From Siniperca chuatsi (taxonomy: Eukaryota > Chordata > Actinopteri > Centrarchiformes > Sinipercidae), in assembly GCF_020085105.1 (NCBI RefSeq), contig NC_058046.1, positions 26,544,175 through 26,608,174 on the forward strand: a DNA stretch of 64,000 nt. Direction: 5' to 3'. The notes under the pieces were generated by a model, which made no database searches, was not told the origin of the DNA, and saw nothing but the letters and a program-made list of their open reading frames with translations. The translations under genes were made by a program, and so were the position numbers. This document shows, piece after piece, positions 31,201-42,987 of this stretch. Position 1 is the first letter of the stretch. Every line of letters starts with the position of its first letter.

Positions 31201-34200
31201 GGACCGACGGAAGCCACTCCTCAGTAAAAGGCACATGACAGCCCGTCTGGAGTTTGCCAAAAGGCACCTGAAGGACTCTCAGACCATGAGAAACAAAATT
31301 CTCTGGTCTGATGAAACAAAGATTGAACTCTTTGGCCTGAATGGCAAGCGTCATGTCTGGAGGACACCAGGCACCGCTCATCACCAGGCCAATACCATCC
31401 CTACAGTGAAGCACTGTGGTGGTAGCATCAGGCTGTGGGGACGTTTTTCAGCGGCAGGAACTGGGAGACTGGTCAGGATCGAGGGAAAGATGAATGCAGC
31501 AATGTACAGAGACATCCTTGATGAAAACCTGCTCCAGAGCGCTCTGGACCTCAGACTCGGGCGACGGTTCATCTTCCAACAGGACAACGACGCTAAGCAT
31601 ACAGCCAAGATAACAAAGCAGTGGCTACGAGACAACTCTGTGAATGTCCCTGAGTGGCCCAGCCAGAGCCCGGACTTGAACCCGACTGAACATCTCTGGA
31701 GAGATCTGAAAATGGCTTTGCACCGACGCTCCCCATCCAACCTGATGGAGCTTGAGAGGTCCTGCAAAGAAGAATAGGTGAGAAAAATAGGTGTGCCAAG
31801 CTTGTAGCATCATACTCAAAGATTTGAGGCTGTAATTGGTGCCAAAGGTGCTTCAACAAAGTATTGAGCAAAGGTTGTGAATACTTGTGTACATGTGATT
31901 TTTTTTTGTTTTTATTTTTAATACATTTGCAAAGATTTCAAACAAACTTCTTTCACGTTGTTATTATGGGGTATTGTTTGTAGAATTTTGAGGAAAATAA
32001 TGAATTTAATCCATTTTGGAGTAAGGCTGTAACAAAACAAAATGTGGAAAAGTGAAGTGCTGTGAATACTTTCCGGATGCACTGTACCACCATTCTTCAG
32101 CAACATTATTGTAACTGCCAAAGTAAGTAACCAGTTATCCAATGGAGGTCTCTTAAAAACCAAAATCAGGTTATAGTAAAAATTTAAAAAGCATTTTAGT
32201 TGCAAATCTAGAGATGGTGAAAATGGATTGAAGTTGGAAGAGAAAAACAAAGACATGAATAGGAAGAGGTTTATGTTAAAATTTGGGGCAAAATAGCATG
32301 TGAGGATTGTGATGATAAAAGCTGAGATGAAGCATAATTGGTGCTCAGACTTCCTCTATGAACCACTGTTGGCTTTTCCTGAATCAATATCAGCGTGACG
32401 CAGAGCCAGAGATATTCATGGGACCCAGCGGCACAGACATGTCTGGAGAGGATGCTGTCAGGTAACATTGTGTCTACCTACGACATTTAATTAGTTTTGC
32501 ATTGTATCATCAATAGCATATGAAATGACTTTTGTTGGTTTGGGCCTCATCTTGTTGTCTTGGGAACAGCTCTCAATTTACGTCTCAGGGATCAGACCAG
32601 CAGGCGGGGAGCGGCTTTGTCGACTCAGTGGTCGAAGTACCGTGGGCTACACCAGGACAAGGGCTGACTTTCATAGGTTATCAGGTAGATGGACAGCTCT
32701 CATTAAGAAAGTGTTTAAGTTTAATAATTAATTGTTGTTGGGTTTTTGTACACAAATGCAATCACTGCACTTGATCACTTGTTTCCTCTGTTACAGGATT
32801 CGTCAAACAGTGGAAATGTTCATACAGGTACAGTGATGTATGAATTTATATATTGGTCAAGTATATGTTGAAATTCCAATTGGGAAATATATATGGTCTG
32901 GACAAAATAACAGGAAAACCTTGCAATGTATACCTATCTACTACAAATAGCATCAGAGTAAGCGCTACTTTTGAGAATTTGAGTTGAACCATTATTACTA
33001 TTATTATGTATACAGTTAATACATATAAATATACAATGTATAAAATATATATACAATTACTATTATTTTGCTTGCCTATTGATATAGAATAAGTGATCAA
33101 CAGGATTTGATAATCCCAATTTTTTTCAGATCTTGATGCATCTTATCTCGTTATCACTGTTGTTTCCAGACAATGGTTTAAACAGTCGCCTCATACATGG
33201 CCTTTGCGATGTGTTGTAGTGCCACTGCTCATTTTCCCTGAAGCTTAGTAAGCCTAATATTATACTTTTATAAAAATGACATTAGCAGAGGTGGTCTTTA
33301 TTTCAGGTGAATTGGGGTGCCGCCACTTTAAAACACAGTGCGACACAGTACTGTATGTGCATTTGGGGACTTTAGGTTTTGTGTGTAATAATAATTAATG
33401 CAGTCAAAAAATACATTTTTATGTTTAAGTTGTTTTCTATCATTTGAAACAGCAATTTCTAATTATTACAATTAATCGTACTGTAATAATATATCACAGC
33501 CGTGTCTGAAAATTTTAAATAAATTCATCTCAGGTTTAGCTTTAAAATTCCACCTGTTTTCCAGATCAGTCTCTCGTCTGTATCACATATGTTTGATGGA
33601 TGTATATTTTGTGCTTATAGATATTTCATAGCCCCATCTCACTCACAGGATTATTATTCTTCACAAAACATTACATTACATCCTACATAGACCTGAAAAG
33701 AAACTGCAGTTTTAAGTATATTAAGTGACGAACATTGGCTTCCTTCAACTTAATAAAACATTTACTAATTTCCTATTTTGATTTCCATGCGTTTCAAAAC
33801 TTGTGCAGAAACCCAGTGTCTCTGATGGTTAGGACAACAGTTCACCTCTTGCGTGTGGTTGATAGCCTCTGTGTGTCGTAGGTGCCGTCCCTCCCTGGCT
33901 CCAGGAGGATCCTCTGGAGGGAACCTCCGGAGCTGCAGCACATCCGGAGATTGGCCCATCGCTCCAAGACTTCCTCAAACAGAGTAGGAATCACACAGAT
34001 GTTTTAAGTTGTGTATTATGAAAATTTGTTGTCAGCTGAGCAGTTTGTTTGCTCAAAGAAATGTTCCAGCCTTGATAATTTCCATAAGCAATTATGTTTT
34101 ATTGGTTTGTCACATCACTTATGGTAACCAGTGAGTCATGATGTCTTGTATTCTGCTGTTTTTATGCTTTCATATGCTTGAGGACTTTTTTTCTTTGCTG

Positions 34201-35935
34201 CCATTTTTTGCATCATTGTTATACGCAAAATCACAGCAGCAACTAAATAAATTTAGGTACAACTGCTGTACCTTTTTTAAAAAGCATCAAACTTAGGCAC
34301 TATCAACATATTGGTCTCTGATTTTAATCTTAGTCAGTCTTAATGATACAAAGATTACATCCACATAAAAATCCGACAAAGATTGGAGTATACTTAAAAT
34401 GGCCTCATCTGTCTTTTGCCAGAGGAGCAAGAGAAGCTGAGAAAACTTCCACCGAACAGAGTGGGGGCCAACTTTGATCACAGCTCGCATACAGACGCCA
34501 ACTGGCTTCCCTCCTTTGGTAGAGTGTGGAACAGTGGCCGACGCTGGCAGTCCAGGTGAGATCACAACATTCTTCACTACATCTGAGACTAATAAACCAA
34601 GACTCTTCTCACTCAGTCCCATGCATTTTACTAGGGATGCATCGATGGGTGGCCGAACATCGGTATACATCGCCGATATTCGCCTTGTTGACTGCTTTCG
34701 GCCTATTGGCAAATAAGATAACATTAACTGATGGCAGTGCTACATTTTGTGTTGGTTATTTGTATTTGTTGTATAGCAGGCTAAAAAGCAGTTATTTTTC
34801 AAAAAAAGAATAATGTTCATGTGAAAGAAGGTTATATTAAAGGTTGTTTCATACATTTTTTCAAAGAAAAGCTGAACGACTTTAAAAGTTTTTTTAAGAT
34901 TTCTTTATTTCCCTGGCACAAAAGGGGGGAATAAAGAACAATAAAAACAATATAAACAACAACAAGTCTCTCATCAGTGTGCATTGATACCTATAGCAGC
35001 GACATGGGGTAGTTAATTCAGATGGTTTTTTTAAGGATCTAAGTGTTTTGTTTGTTTACGTGATGCCTATTTCTTTTTAGAGATGCAATCTTCCTGATGT
35101 GTTTTGTTTTTGTAATGTTCATTTTTAAGTCTAATTTTTGCTGAAAACACCACAAGTGACACTCTAGTTTGCCTACTTTTATAACTGGACAATATTTGGA
35201 TACATATGCAACACCACATGATTTATTCATGTAGCTGCAAGCTGCATTCTCTCTCTCTTTCGGGATGTCAGCTGAGTAATGCTTTTATGTACAAACTAAA
35301 TATTTAGCTCTAGATAGTATAAAAGTGAGACTGTAAGCACACTGCAAACAGACTTTTTATCTACAAGGTGCTGCTGGCTAATGACCTTCAGTGATCTTCC
35401 AACTAACCAAGACTTTTGAAAGCGAAAAGATCTGTGCATGACAGTCACCTGCTAAAGTGGTCAGGCAAACCTAACAGCTAATGGGAAAACATTCTATTTG
35501 TATTCTACTGGCTCGAGCTGACTTCCCTACTAATGTAATTTATTAGTGTTCATCAGCAGCAAAATAATTATTTTTTTTTTTTTTTAGTATCCCAGTAGCA
35601 TTTTTGCACAAGCTGCCAAAACTTAAATACTAAAACACTTTTTATTAAATACATTTTATCGTATTTCATTACCAGAGTTGGCCTAAAGGGCTCATTTTCA
35701 TCTGTTGTCCCTGCCGAAACATTAAAAAGGCACATAATGTTTAATTTTCAGTTCAGTCAGTTCATTAATTGCAATGGTCTCTGCATGCTAATGTGACTTT
35801 TTTTTTTTCAACAGGCACCAGTTCAGACAAGAGGAAGGGCAAAAGAGCAGACGGAAGAGGAAGAGGGAGCATGGCACAGAGGGGTCAAAGAAAGCAAAAA
35901 GGACTGAACAGCTGACAAATTCTGACAACACTTAA
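28289..35935 (+). CDS. cenatac: CENATAC (CCDC84), AT-AC splicing and centrosome factor, 360 aa
   Basis: Eleven coding exons: 28289-28405, 29040-29206, 29923-30021, 30109-30175, 30481-30543, 32394-32461, 32570-32684, 32797-32827, 33882-33983, 34423-34555 and 35815-35935. They total 1083 bases, and all junctions keep frame with GT-AG ends. Residues 6-30 form the first Cys/His zinc-binding motif (CAICRQ...GKNHQ). A second lies in exon 2 (CYCCGL...LLEHMATTEH). The C-terminal block [26 protein letters not shown] and RRWQSRHQF is the hallmark of the family. Human CENATAC is about 330 residues. It joins the minor spliceosome and promotes splicing of AT-AC introns; loss causes chromosome segregation errors. 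The C-terminal tail after RHQF is Lys/Arg-rich. None of its own introns has a U12-type donor. Intron 5 holds a Tc1 element. An in-frame TAA sits just before the ATG. Confidence 0.95.
30240..30395. repeat. Teleost dispersed repeat fragment in CENATAC intron 4
   Basis: Phrases such as GGCCATGCTAGCGGCTCTTT and GAGGCTGTACTTAGGCACAG match, in the opposite orientation, the repeat at 26870-26995. Confidence 0.55.
30629..32084 (+). mobile_element. Tc1-type DNA transposon, nearly full length
   Basis: Terminal inverted repeats begin CAGTGCATCCAGAAAGTATTC at 30629 and the reverse complement ends at 32084. TA dinucleotides flank both ends as the target duplication. The length of about 1456 bases is typical for fish Tc1 elements. 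It lies in intron 5 of CENATAC in sense orientation. Confidence 0.92.
30857..31777 (+). pseudogene. Tc1 transposase, frameshifted
   Basis: Starts [15 protein letters not shown] at 30857. A frame change at about 30925 leads to the paired-type DNA-binding region ([19 protein letters not shown]). A second frame change at about 31120 leads to a long open part (31127-31777). The DDE catalytic core is visible in this part: [11 protein letters not shown] (first D), [10 protein letters not shown] (second D) and [19 protein letters not shown] (the E of the DD34E triad). The frame ends early at a TAG after SCKEE. At least two frameshifts rule out an active protein. Confidence 0.9.
34633..34725. repeat. 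hAT-like MITE end fragment
   Basis: TAGGGATGCATCGATGGGTG followed by GGCCGAACATCGGTATACAT is the style of terminus seen in dispersed fish hAT-related MITEs. No matching right end was found, so it is only a fragment in CENATAC intron 10. Confidence 0.4.
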
Positions 35936-36768
35936 AACTGAGTATGATGTGTGAGAATTAATGAGTGATGGGATGTATATAGTTTGCAAGATGTGAATGG
36001 GGTTTTATACTATGTTTCTGAGGAGTTGTACTCGGTTGAAATGCTCAGGCTGACTAGACACCCTAACGTTAGCCAAACAGTAGCGTGTGTGTGTATGGAA
36101 AATTGTATGGAAAATTCTTTATAACATAATTGGGAAAGTTTGCAGTAAAGATATTAACAGTACATAAGCAGTGCCTATTGGATTTATGTATGTTAGAAAC
36201 TTTTTTTTTGTATTTTTGGAAAAAAAAACTGCATGGTGCAACTTCACAACACCATTTCCAAAGTAATTTATTAATTTGAAACATGTACACTCGCTCAAAA
36301 TCGCCCTGCCGCACACTCAAAGATTTTAACTAAATTGGTGCTGCCACTTAATTGGTCACTGACCTGCTCCATTTAATCAACTGTGACTTCAGTCCAAGGC
36401 ACTACAGGGAAACGCCTGATTGAAGTACTTTTCCTTCCCAGATTGTCACAGCAAGCCCAGGATTCTGATAAGCAAGTTTCTGGTTGAGATCTGAGGACAC
36501 CATGACTGTTCCGGTGAATAAACAGCAGGGGGCGCCAGCCTCTCAATTAACAAAGGAACATGAAGGCAATCTCTTGAAGCTAACATTCAGATAACATGGT
36601 AAAACCTAACCTGTACTATCCATTGTTAAGGATGTATGTCCTTATTTGTCCTAATGTGGCACAAAGACAGCACTTAAGTGATTAAATAATGTTAGTTTTC
36701 TGTGTGAACAGTAATATACATAATGAGAGCAGCAGTTCTCAGTGTTTCTAGGACCTCCAATAATAAAC
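35936..36768 (+). other. Probable 3' UTR of CENATAC
   Basis: Follows the CENATAC stop. AATAAA occurs at 36517-36522 and 36763-36768; either could direct polyadenylation. The true end cannot be chosen without transcripts. Confidence 0.4.
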
Positions 36769-37867
36769 GCATCTCTTTTTTCCAGTGAACCTGTGCACCA
36801 AATGATGAGCTTTCATTTCCTTTTTCAGATCATGTTACGTGATGAATTACAGGAAAATGCTGCATATGCAAATGTTTGCCACTTTGAGATAAGATGTGAT
36901 AATATATGTGTAAACAATTAGAAATGTTCAAAAAAAGTGTATCATATATGTTTTGTTTCAACAGAATCAGCATTTAAGATTCATTGCTCTTGAAAACTAC
37001 AAAGGTCAACCTGTTTAATAATCCTTTTATTATAGAAAAAAAGGAAGTTCAGGGCTATGAGAAAAGCTTTCAGTGGTGAGTAGGGACGCTGACACTCTTT
37101 AGGGGTATTTCTGGTCTCCAGAAGCTAAATTAAAGTCAGAAACAAAATATTATGGTAATGGGACATTTTAAACAAATGGACATTGGGTGGGAGGACACAA
37201 CCAAGAATCTGTTAAAAGTGTCCTCTGTTGTACTTGAGCCTAAATTGTGGGCATAAAACAGATAATCCATGATGAGGGGTGATTTTGCAATGACCATTTC
37301 AGTGTCAAATATGCAGAGGTTGCATTGCCAAAGTGGAACATCTGCACAGAAATGGATGAATGGCCAAGTAAATGCAATATTAATCCTATATTCCACTCCC
37401 TGTGCTTTCAGTTGGCCCTTCTTTTATCTGTACAGGCTTCCTCCTTCTGTCTACGGCAAAGTATAATCAGGCCCCAGTGTGCTCTGGATAGATGGGTGTG
37501 GAGTTCAGTGCAGCTGCAAGGCAATATGGGGATACAACGTGTAGCTGATCTATTCTTAGTTCTGTGACAACATGGCTATGGCTGATTCAGTACAAACAGA
37601 AGAACAGAAGGGGGTTAACGTGTACATTTGACTGTGAATCTAACAGTGGCCTTAAACCGTAAATCATTTTACTACATGTTGATGTCAGCGTTGTATAATT
37701 ATAAAGGATTTGCTTTCATATCAGATCATAGTTTGTTGCAGTTTTCTGTTAAATATTATAGGATCTATTGACAACCGGAGCTCTCGCACAAAAGCCATCC
37801 ATGGCAGTAAAGAATGGGAGGGTAAAAAAAGCACGTGTACTGGGCGTTTCTATAGTTAATCCATAGT
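36769..37867. other. Intergenic stretch between CENATAC and ATOSB
   Basis: No gene, RNA or transposon recognised. Short frames have no family resemblance. Confidence 0.5.
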
Positions 37868-38016
37868 CCAATCACGGAGCGGCAGTTTTGAATAAATCTG
37901 CATGTTTTAAAGAAGGCGTAATCTATGAGTGCTGATTGGTTAAACGGAATAGAAGCGGCCAATCGCTTAAATGACAGATGCTCAGCTGGCCGTGAAGCCC
38001 CGCCTCCTATATATTA
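37868..38016 (+). promoter_or_regulatory. ATOSB core promoter: three CCAAT boxes and a TATA-like box
   Basis: CCAAT at 37868-37872, inverted ATTGG at 37935-37939 and CCAAT at 37959-37963 are followed by TATATATTA at 38008-38016, preceded by a GC-box-like CCCCGCC. The spacing fits transcription starting at about 38040. A GC-richer noncoding exon with a GT donor follows. Confidence 0.6.
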
Positions 38017-38039
38017 ACTAGCAAACCCCGGAAACGCTG

Positions 38040-38415
38040 TCGCTTAAAGGGACAGAGGAGGCATTTCAGGCAAAGGTTGAAACAACGAAAACAGCTGCGA
38101 GCACAAAAAAAAAGACAGGCACAGAGAGGAAGGGACGTAGTCAGCCAACACACGAGCTATGTGGCGAGACAGAATGGGAGGACGAGACTGAAACTGTCCG
38201 ATTATTTTACCTATCAGACATCCAGCTAAGGTGGCTAACGGCTTTTAGCTTCGAAGTCGATTTTCGCCCTTCAACGTTAGCTACCTGGAATCCGACAACG
38301 CAGCAGTCAACACGGCAGAGAGATAACAAAAAGGCCAAACTCCCAGACTACAGGGACGCGTCAGTTCAGGCTGGCAGGCTGTGTTATTCCTCTTGAGTCC
38401 ACCTTTTTTAGTTAG
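38040..38415 (+). other. Noncoding first exon of ATOSB (5' UTR)
   Basis: GC-richer than its surroundings, with no long frame. It ends at a strong donor, TTAG|GTGAGT, at 38415. Its start is estimated from the TATA-like box. Assignment to ATOSB is by position; the first ATOSB coding exon is 17 kb downstream. Confidence 0.5.
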
Positions 38416-41247
38416 GTGAGTAGGCTTCAAAATCTTCAAATTTTGATAGCTAGCTAACGTTACCTCTTAATCCTCAGCATTGTGTGAACTTTAAAGATAG
38501 CTATGTATGGAAATTGTACAAAGGTTCAGGTTATGTAGTAATTTCTGGATGATTTCAGTTAAATGTTTGCTCTCTGAGCATACTGATCGTCACAGTCGTC
38601 ATTTTCTATATTAACTAATCTGTGAATTTGGATAAAGAATGACTGGAATCCAGCCTAAGACAGCTGATGACCTGACAGTATCTTGCAGGGTGCAGGGGGC
38701 GTTCCCCTGCTTTGTCTGCTTCCTCTTTATGTGTGCGTGCATGCAGTCTGCGGTGGTTAGGGACAAAGTGATACAAATCTCACTGTATTAATCACCATCA
38801 TGGGTGTGTGTGTGTGTGTCTCATAAAAATGCACGTGTAAATATTTAATTTTGTCATAACTGCACACTCATGCCCTCCTGGCATTGTGCATATGTGGGCT
38901 AGAACGAGGGATCAGCCAGCACTGGCATTTATCTGTGAGATTATGACTGTAGCTCAGCGGGTGGAGTGATGATGATGATCACTGTAAAGCTTACAGGAGA
39001 GAGGATAGCATTGAGTGCAGTGGGCGTATTGTTCCCTTGGATTGCACTTGGGAGTTGCATTGCATCATTCAGTGAAGGGAGCATTGATGTTGGCAGTAAA
39101 CCCTTGTTGCAGTATATATATAAAATCTATAGTACAGTCAGTTATTACAGTGTTATTATGCTCAGCTGCAATGCACTGCCTCCCATTGTCCTAACAAGCA
39201 GGGCATGATGGCATTGACATACACATTAGGCACAAGTGTATGCAGTTGCACTCAATCTACATCACCCTTACCGCACACGTGCATATGGGAATCCACCAGC
39301 TGTCTCACATGTATGTAAATAGAAGATTTCTGCACACGCACGCACACACATACACACATTGTTGCAGCAAATCCATCTGCAAGTCTACATTTTTCTTTCT
39401 CTCTTGCTTGTCCTAGCATTGCTCTGACAGCCACCCCCCACCTCTCTGTCTGGGAGAAACCAGTGGGCTTTGTCCTCAGCTGAGTGTGATGTCATGCAGA
39501 TCTTTGCTGTAACCAACCCTGAAGGCGAGGTGCATGTTGTTCAACAGGCCTGGGTCCTGGGTCTGGGCTTGTCCCGTGCACAATCACTCTTTGACTTAAG
39601 TTCATAATTGCTAAAACACGCTGGGAAAATAAAAGAGAAGAAATGAATTCAGTTTGTTCAGGTGAGTCAAAGAAACTTAAAAAAAAAAAATCCTCTCGCA
39701 TCAAAAGAAAAGGGAGGGAGGGATCAAAAAGTCAGCAAGGATGCATGTGGGACATTTTTTGCATGGAAGGAAAACAACACCAGGAATCCCCAGTGATGAC
39801 TGGTCTGTTTGCTTTCTTCAAAATGTAAAACTACCAATATAATCAACCTCAAGGAGATATACTATATGCTTCTCTGCTTACTGCCCAGCCAAGTACACTG
39901 AGTTAAGCAAGAGTGTAGTCATGAGTAGCCGTGTGTTTTCTCATGGTAATATATGGAGCCATCAGTACCTAGTTAAGCTATTTAGAACTGTAATGCTGTA
40001 AGAGCCCAGTTTCTCCTGATTCTGCTGAATAGATTGGGCCCTGACTAACAATGTTACAGCCTCCATCAAAAATTGGCCTGCAAGTGGCTCTTTTTACCTT
40101 ACCTGCAGGTCAGCTACAGTACACAGTTTTGTTCATGAGTAGGTTATTTGAAAATCTGTGACATTAATGGTTCCAAGTTAAGGGACAACATTCATCCTGT
40201 GGTCCTCTGTGCATTTGAACAAATGGAATATACCTTCCGTACTTCTTTTGGCTATCAGACTGAGTGTTTATGGTTCATGGTCGCTCCTTTTTAGCATTTG
40301 AACGTGGCAGCACTTTTTATGTGTGTGTGGAAAGTGGGGGTGGCTATTAAACGCTTTGAGCTGATGAAGGCCTGTTGTCAGCCCTCCAATGTGTCTCTGC
40401 AGGATTTGATGTCAGAGATTACAGATGATTATGTGGGTTAGATCCAGTACTCAACACTGCTCTGGGGCTATATTGATCTCTGGTGTGTGTTTGTGTGTGT
40501 GTGCATGCACAAATTGTCCTTGCATACTTACGAGTGCTAAATTACCTCCTTAAATAAATAGCTATTTAGCCATTAAGGGGTAGATTTTAAGGGTAAGAGA
40601 AAGGAAGCTCCTCACAAATGCAGCCTAGTTGCGCAACCACATGTATGTGACTATGAATACATGTTTTTTAATACATAGCCTTAAGTCATCACTAAGAACC
40701 AGTGCTGACTGGTAGACTGACAGGAACAATGTACAATGGTAAATAGTGACACTATAAAGATCTTTTATGTTATTTTACTCAATCTATTGTTTGTGGTTGA
40801 AAACATTGTTTAAGATTGAAACATTTATCACATTTATCTCATGACCCCCTCAGGGATTGAGAATCACTGCAATAGAGAGCTAATAAGAGTGATGCTGGCT
40901 GAGATGAAAGATAAAATTAACAAGAGGACAGGTCAGAGGGCAACACAAACTGCGTGTGTGTGTATGTGTTTGCTTGTATTGTCACCTTAATGATAACCAA
41001 ATGTCCTCGCCCTGAAGACACATAAGATAAAGCCTCCAGAGTGAAGGCATTTTTCTGGTTGTCACTTTTGCAAAAGGCTGTTGTAAGGAGGTAAAGTCAT
41101 TATAAGAATCACACTTTTTAGAGTGTGTTTTAAATATTTTTCTCTCTTTCTTGCTAACAGCTTATTCCTAAAATAGCACCTGTGCTGCTTTGACTGGCAC
41201 CACTTTAACCTTGAAACCCTTACTCTGTCACCTCGGGTCTTTACACA
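38416..41247 (+). other. Large ATOSB 5' intron, first part
   Basis: No exon with convincing splice sites, no RNA gene. It has scattered short GT/CA runs. Confidence 0.45.
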
Positions 41248-41272
41248 GACACACACACACACACACACACAC
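41248..41272. repeat. (CA)n microsatellite
   Basis: Short perfect CA repeat. Confidence 0.85.
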
Positions 41273-41734
41273 TAACTAAACCTATATTCAGGCTTACCAT
41301 TAAAAGTCAGTTAGTCCACTTAACAGTCTGTCAATAAAATTAACTAGATAGTCCTTTTACAAACCTGCGGTGTACATGTGTTTGTAACTGTGTTCGTTTG
41401 TTGTGTGTGCGTTGACTGACTGTGTTTAATAGATTAACCTATTTATATGGCAGTGAATGGAATGCCTATGAATTCAAGGATGCCAAGTGAGCACTGGAAA
41501 ACTGTTTCAAAGGTGGTGGAGGGTCTAAGTCTATTGAACATTTGACCCAACACAGCAATGCAATAATGGAATGACGACTCAGAATTATGAGGTAGTCACC
41601 TAAGCAGTATTTTTTAAGGATTTGATTCAATTGAAGTTTTATATTTCAGTGTGTTACTTCTAAATCCAATCTAAGTGGCTTATACTTGAAAAAGAGATTT
41701 TAATCTCAATGAGACTTTTATCTGGTTAAATATA

Positions 41735-41736
<2 letters not shown>

Positions 41737-41812
<76 letters not shown>
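41737..41812. repeat. (AT)n microsatellite, 76 bp
   Basis: Perfect alternating AT for 76 bases. It is self-complementary and could extrude a hairpin. Confidence 0.95.
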
Positions 41813-41815
<3 letters not shown>

Positions 41816-42313
41816 ACTGCCCAGACTGGCAGACTGGACTACATTCAGCTGCTACCAGTCTGAGTGGTGCAACCATGCTGTGCGAGTTCCCCAAGCATGA
41901 AAGGGGAAAAAAGGAATTCATTTCAACTGAAGGAAGATGGGCAAAAAATACCCAAAGGCCAGGAGAAGGGGGGAGAAAGAAACACACATAGAAACAGAGA
42001 GAAAGGTAAAAAGACAGGGTGAAGGAGTGAGGACTGAGAGGGAATGGAGGAGAGGTGGAGAGAAGAGAGCTTTATTTCCTGTCCTCCATGAATAGGCAAC
42101 ATATTTCTCTGGAACATTCCATCCTCTGAGCTGGCCCGGCCTGTCACCAAAACTCAGGGTGCCACACTCCTCCCCATCTCTGCATTTCTTCCCATTGCAC
42201 TCTGTCTCTCTCCTTTCTCCTTGTACATATCAATCGCTACTTGACTTTGTCCTTCCCTTTTATTGCCATGTTCCCTCAGCAAAAGTGAGCTAACTGTAGA
42301 GTACATACACATA

Positions 42314-42987
42314 CAGTGATATGAAAAGTGTTTGCCCCCTTCCTGGTTTCTTACTTTTTTGCATGTTTGTCACACTTAAATGTTGAATTCTGCTGTCTAG
42401 CAAAAACTCTTGAAGGAGAATGTCCGGCCATCTGTTTGTGACCTCAAGCTGAAGCGAACTTGGGTTCTGGAGCAGGACAATGATCCAAAACACACCAGCA
42501 AGTCCACATCTGAATGGCTGAAGAAGAACAAAATTAAGACTTTGGAGTGGCCTAGTCAAAATCCTGACCTGAATCCTATTGAGATGCTGTGGCATGACCT
42601 TAAAAAGGCAGTTCATGCTCGAAAACTCTCCAATGTGGCTGAATTACAACAATTCTGCAAAGAGTAGTGGGCCAAAATTCCTCCACAGCGCTGTAAAAGA
42701 CTCATTGCAAGTTATCACAAACGCTTGATTGCAGTTGTTGCTGTTAAGGGTGGCCCAACCTGTTATTAGGTTTAGGGGGCAATCACTTTTTCACTCAGGG
42801 CCATGTAGGTTTAGATTTTGTTTTACCTTAATAATAACAATTTTCATTTAAAAAGTGCATTTTGTGTTTACTTGTGTTATCTTTGACTAAAATTTAAATT
42901 TGTTTGATGATCTGAAACATTTAAGTGTGACAAACATGCAAAAAAATAAGAAATCAGGAAGGGGGCAAACACTTTTTCACACCACTG
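42314..42987 (+). mobile_element. Internally deleted Tc1-type element
   Basis: The left terminus CAGTGATATGAAAAGTGTTTG and the right terminus, its near inverted repeat, are flanked by TA. Only the transposase C-terminal part is left (42410-42667: LEQDNDPKHTSKSTSEWLK, WPSQNPDLNPIEMLWHDLK). The N-terminal DNA-binding domain and first catalytic Asp are deleted. It is a different Tc1 subfamily from the one at 30629. Confidence 0.9.

Noticed and set aside
38940..38990. GTAGCTCAGCGGGTGGAG resembling part of a tRNA
   Set aside because: No matching T-arm, anticodon arm or acceptor stem could be folded around it.
41737..41812. Long AT palindrome considered as a functional structure
   Set aside because: A simple dinucleotide repeat explains it fully.
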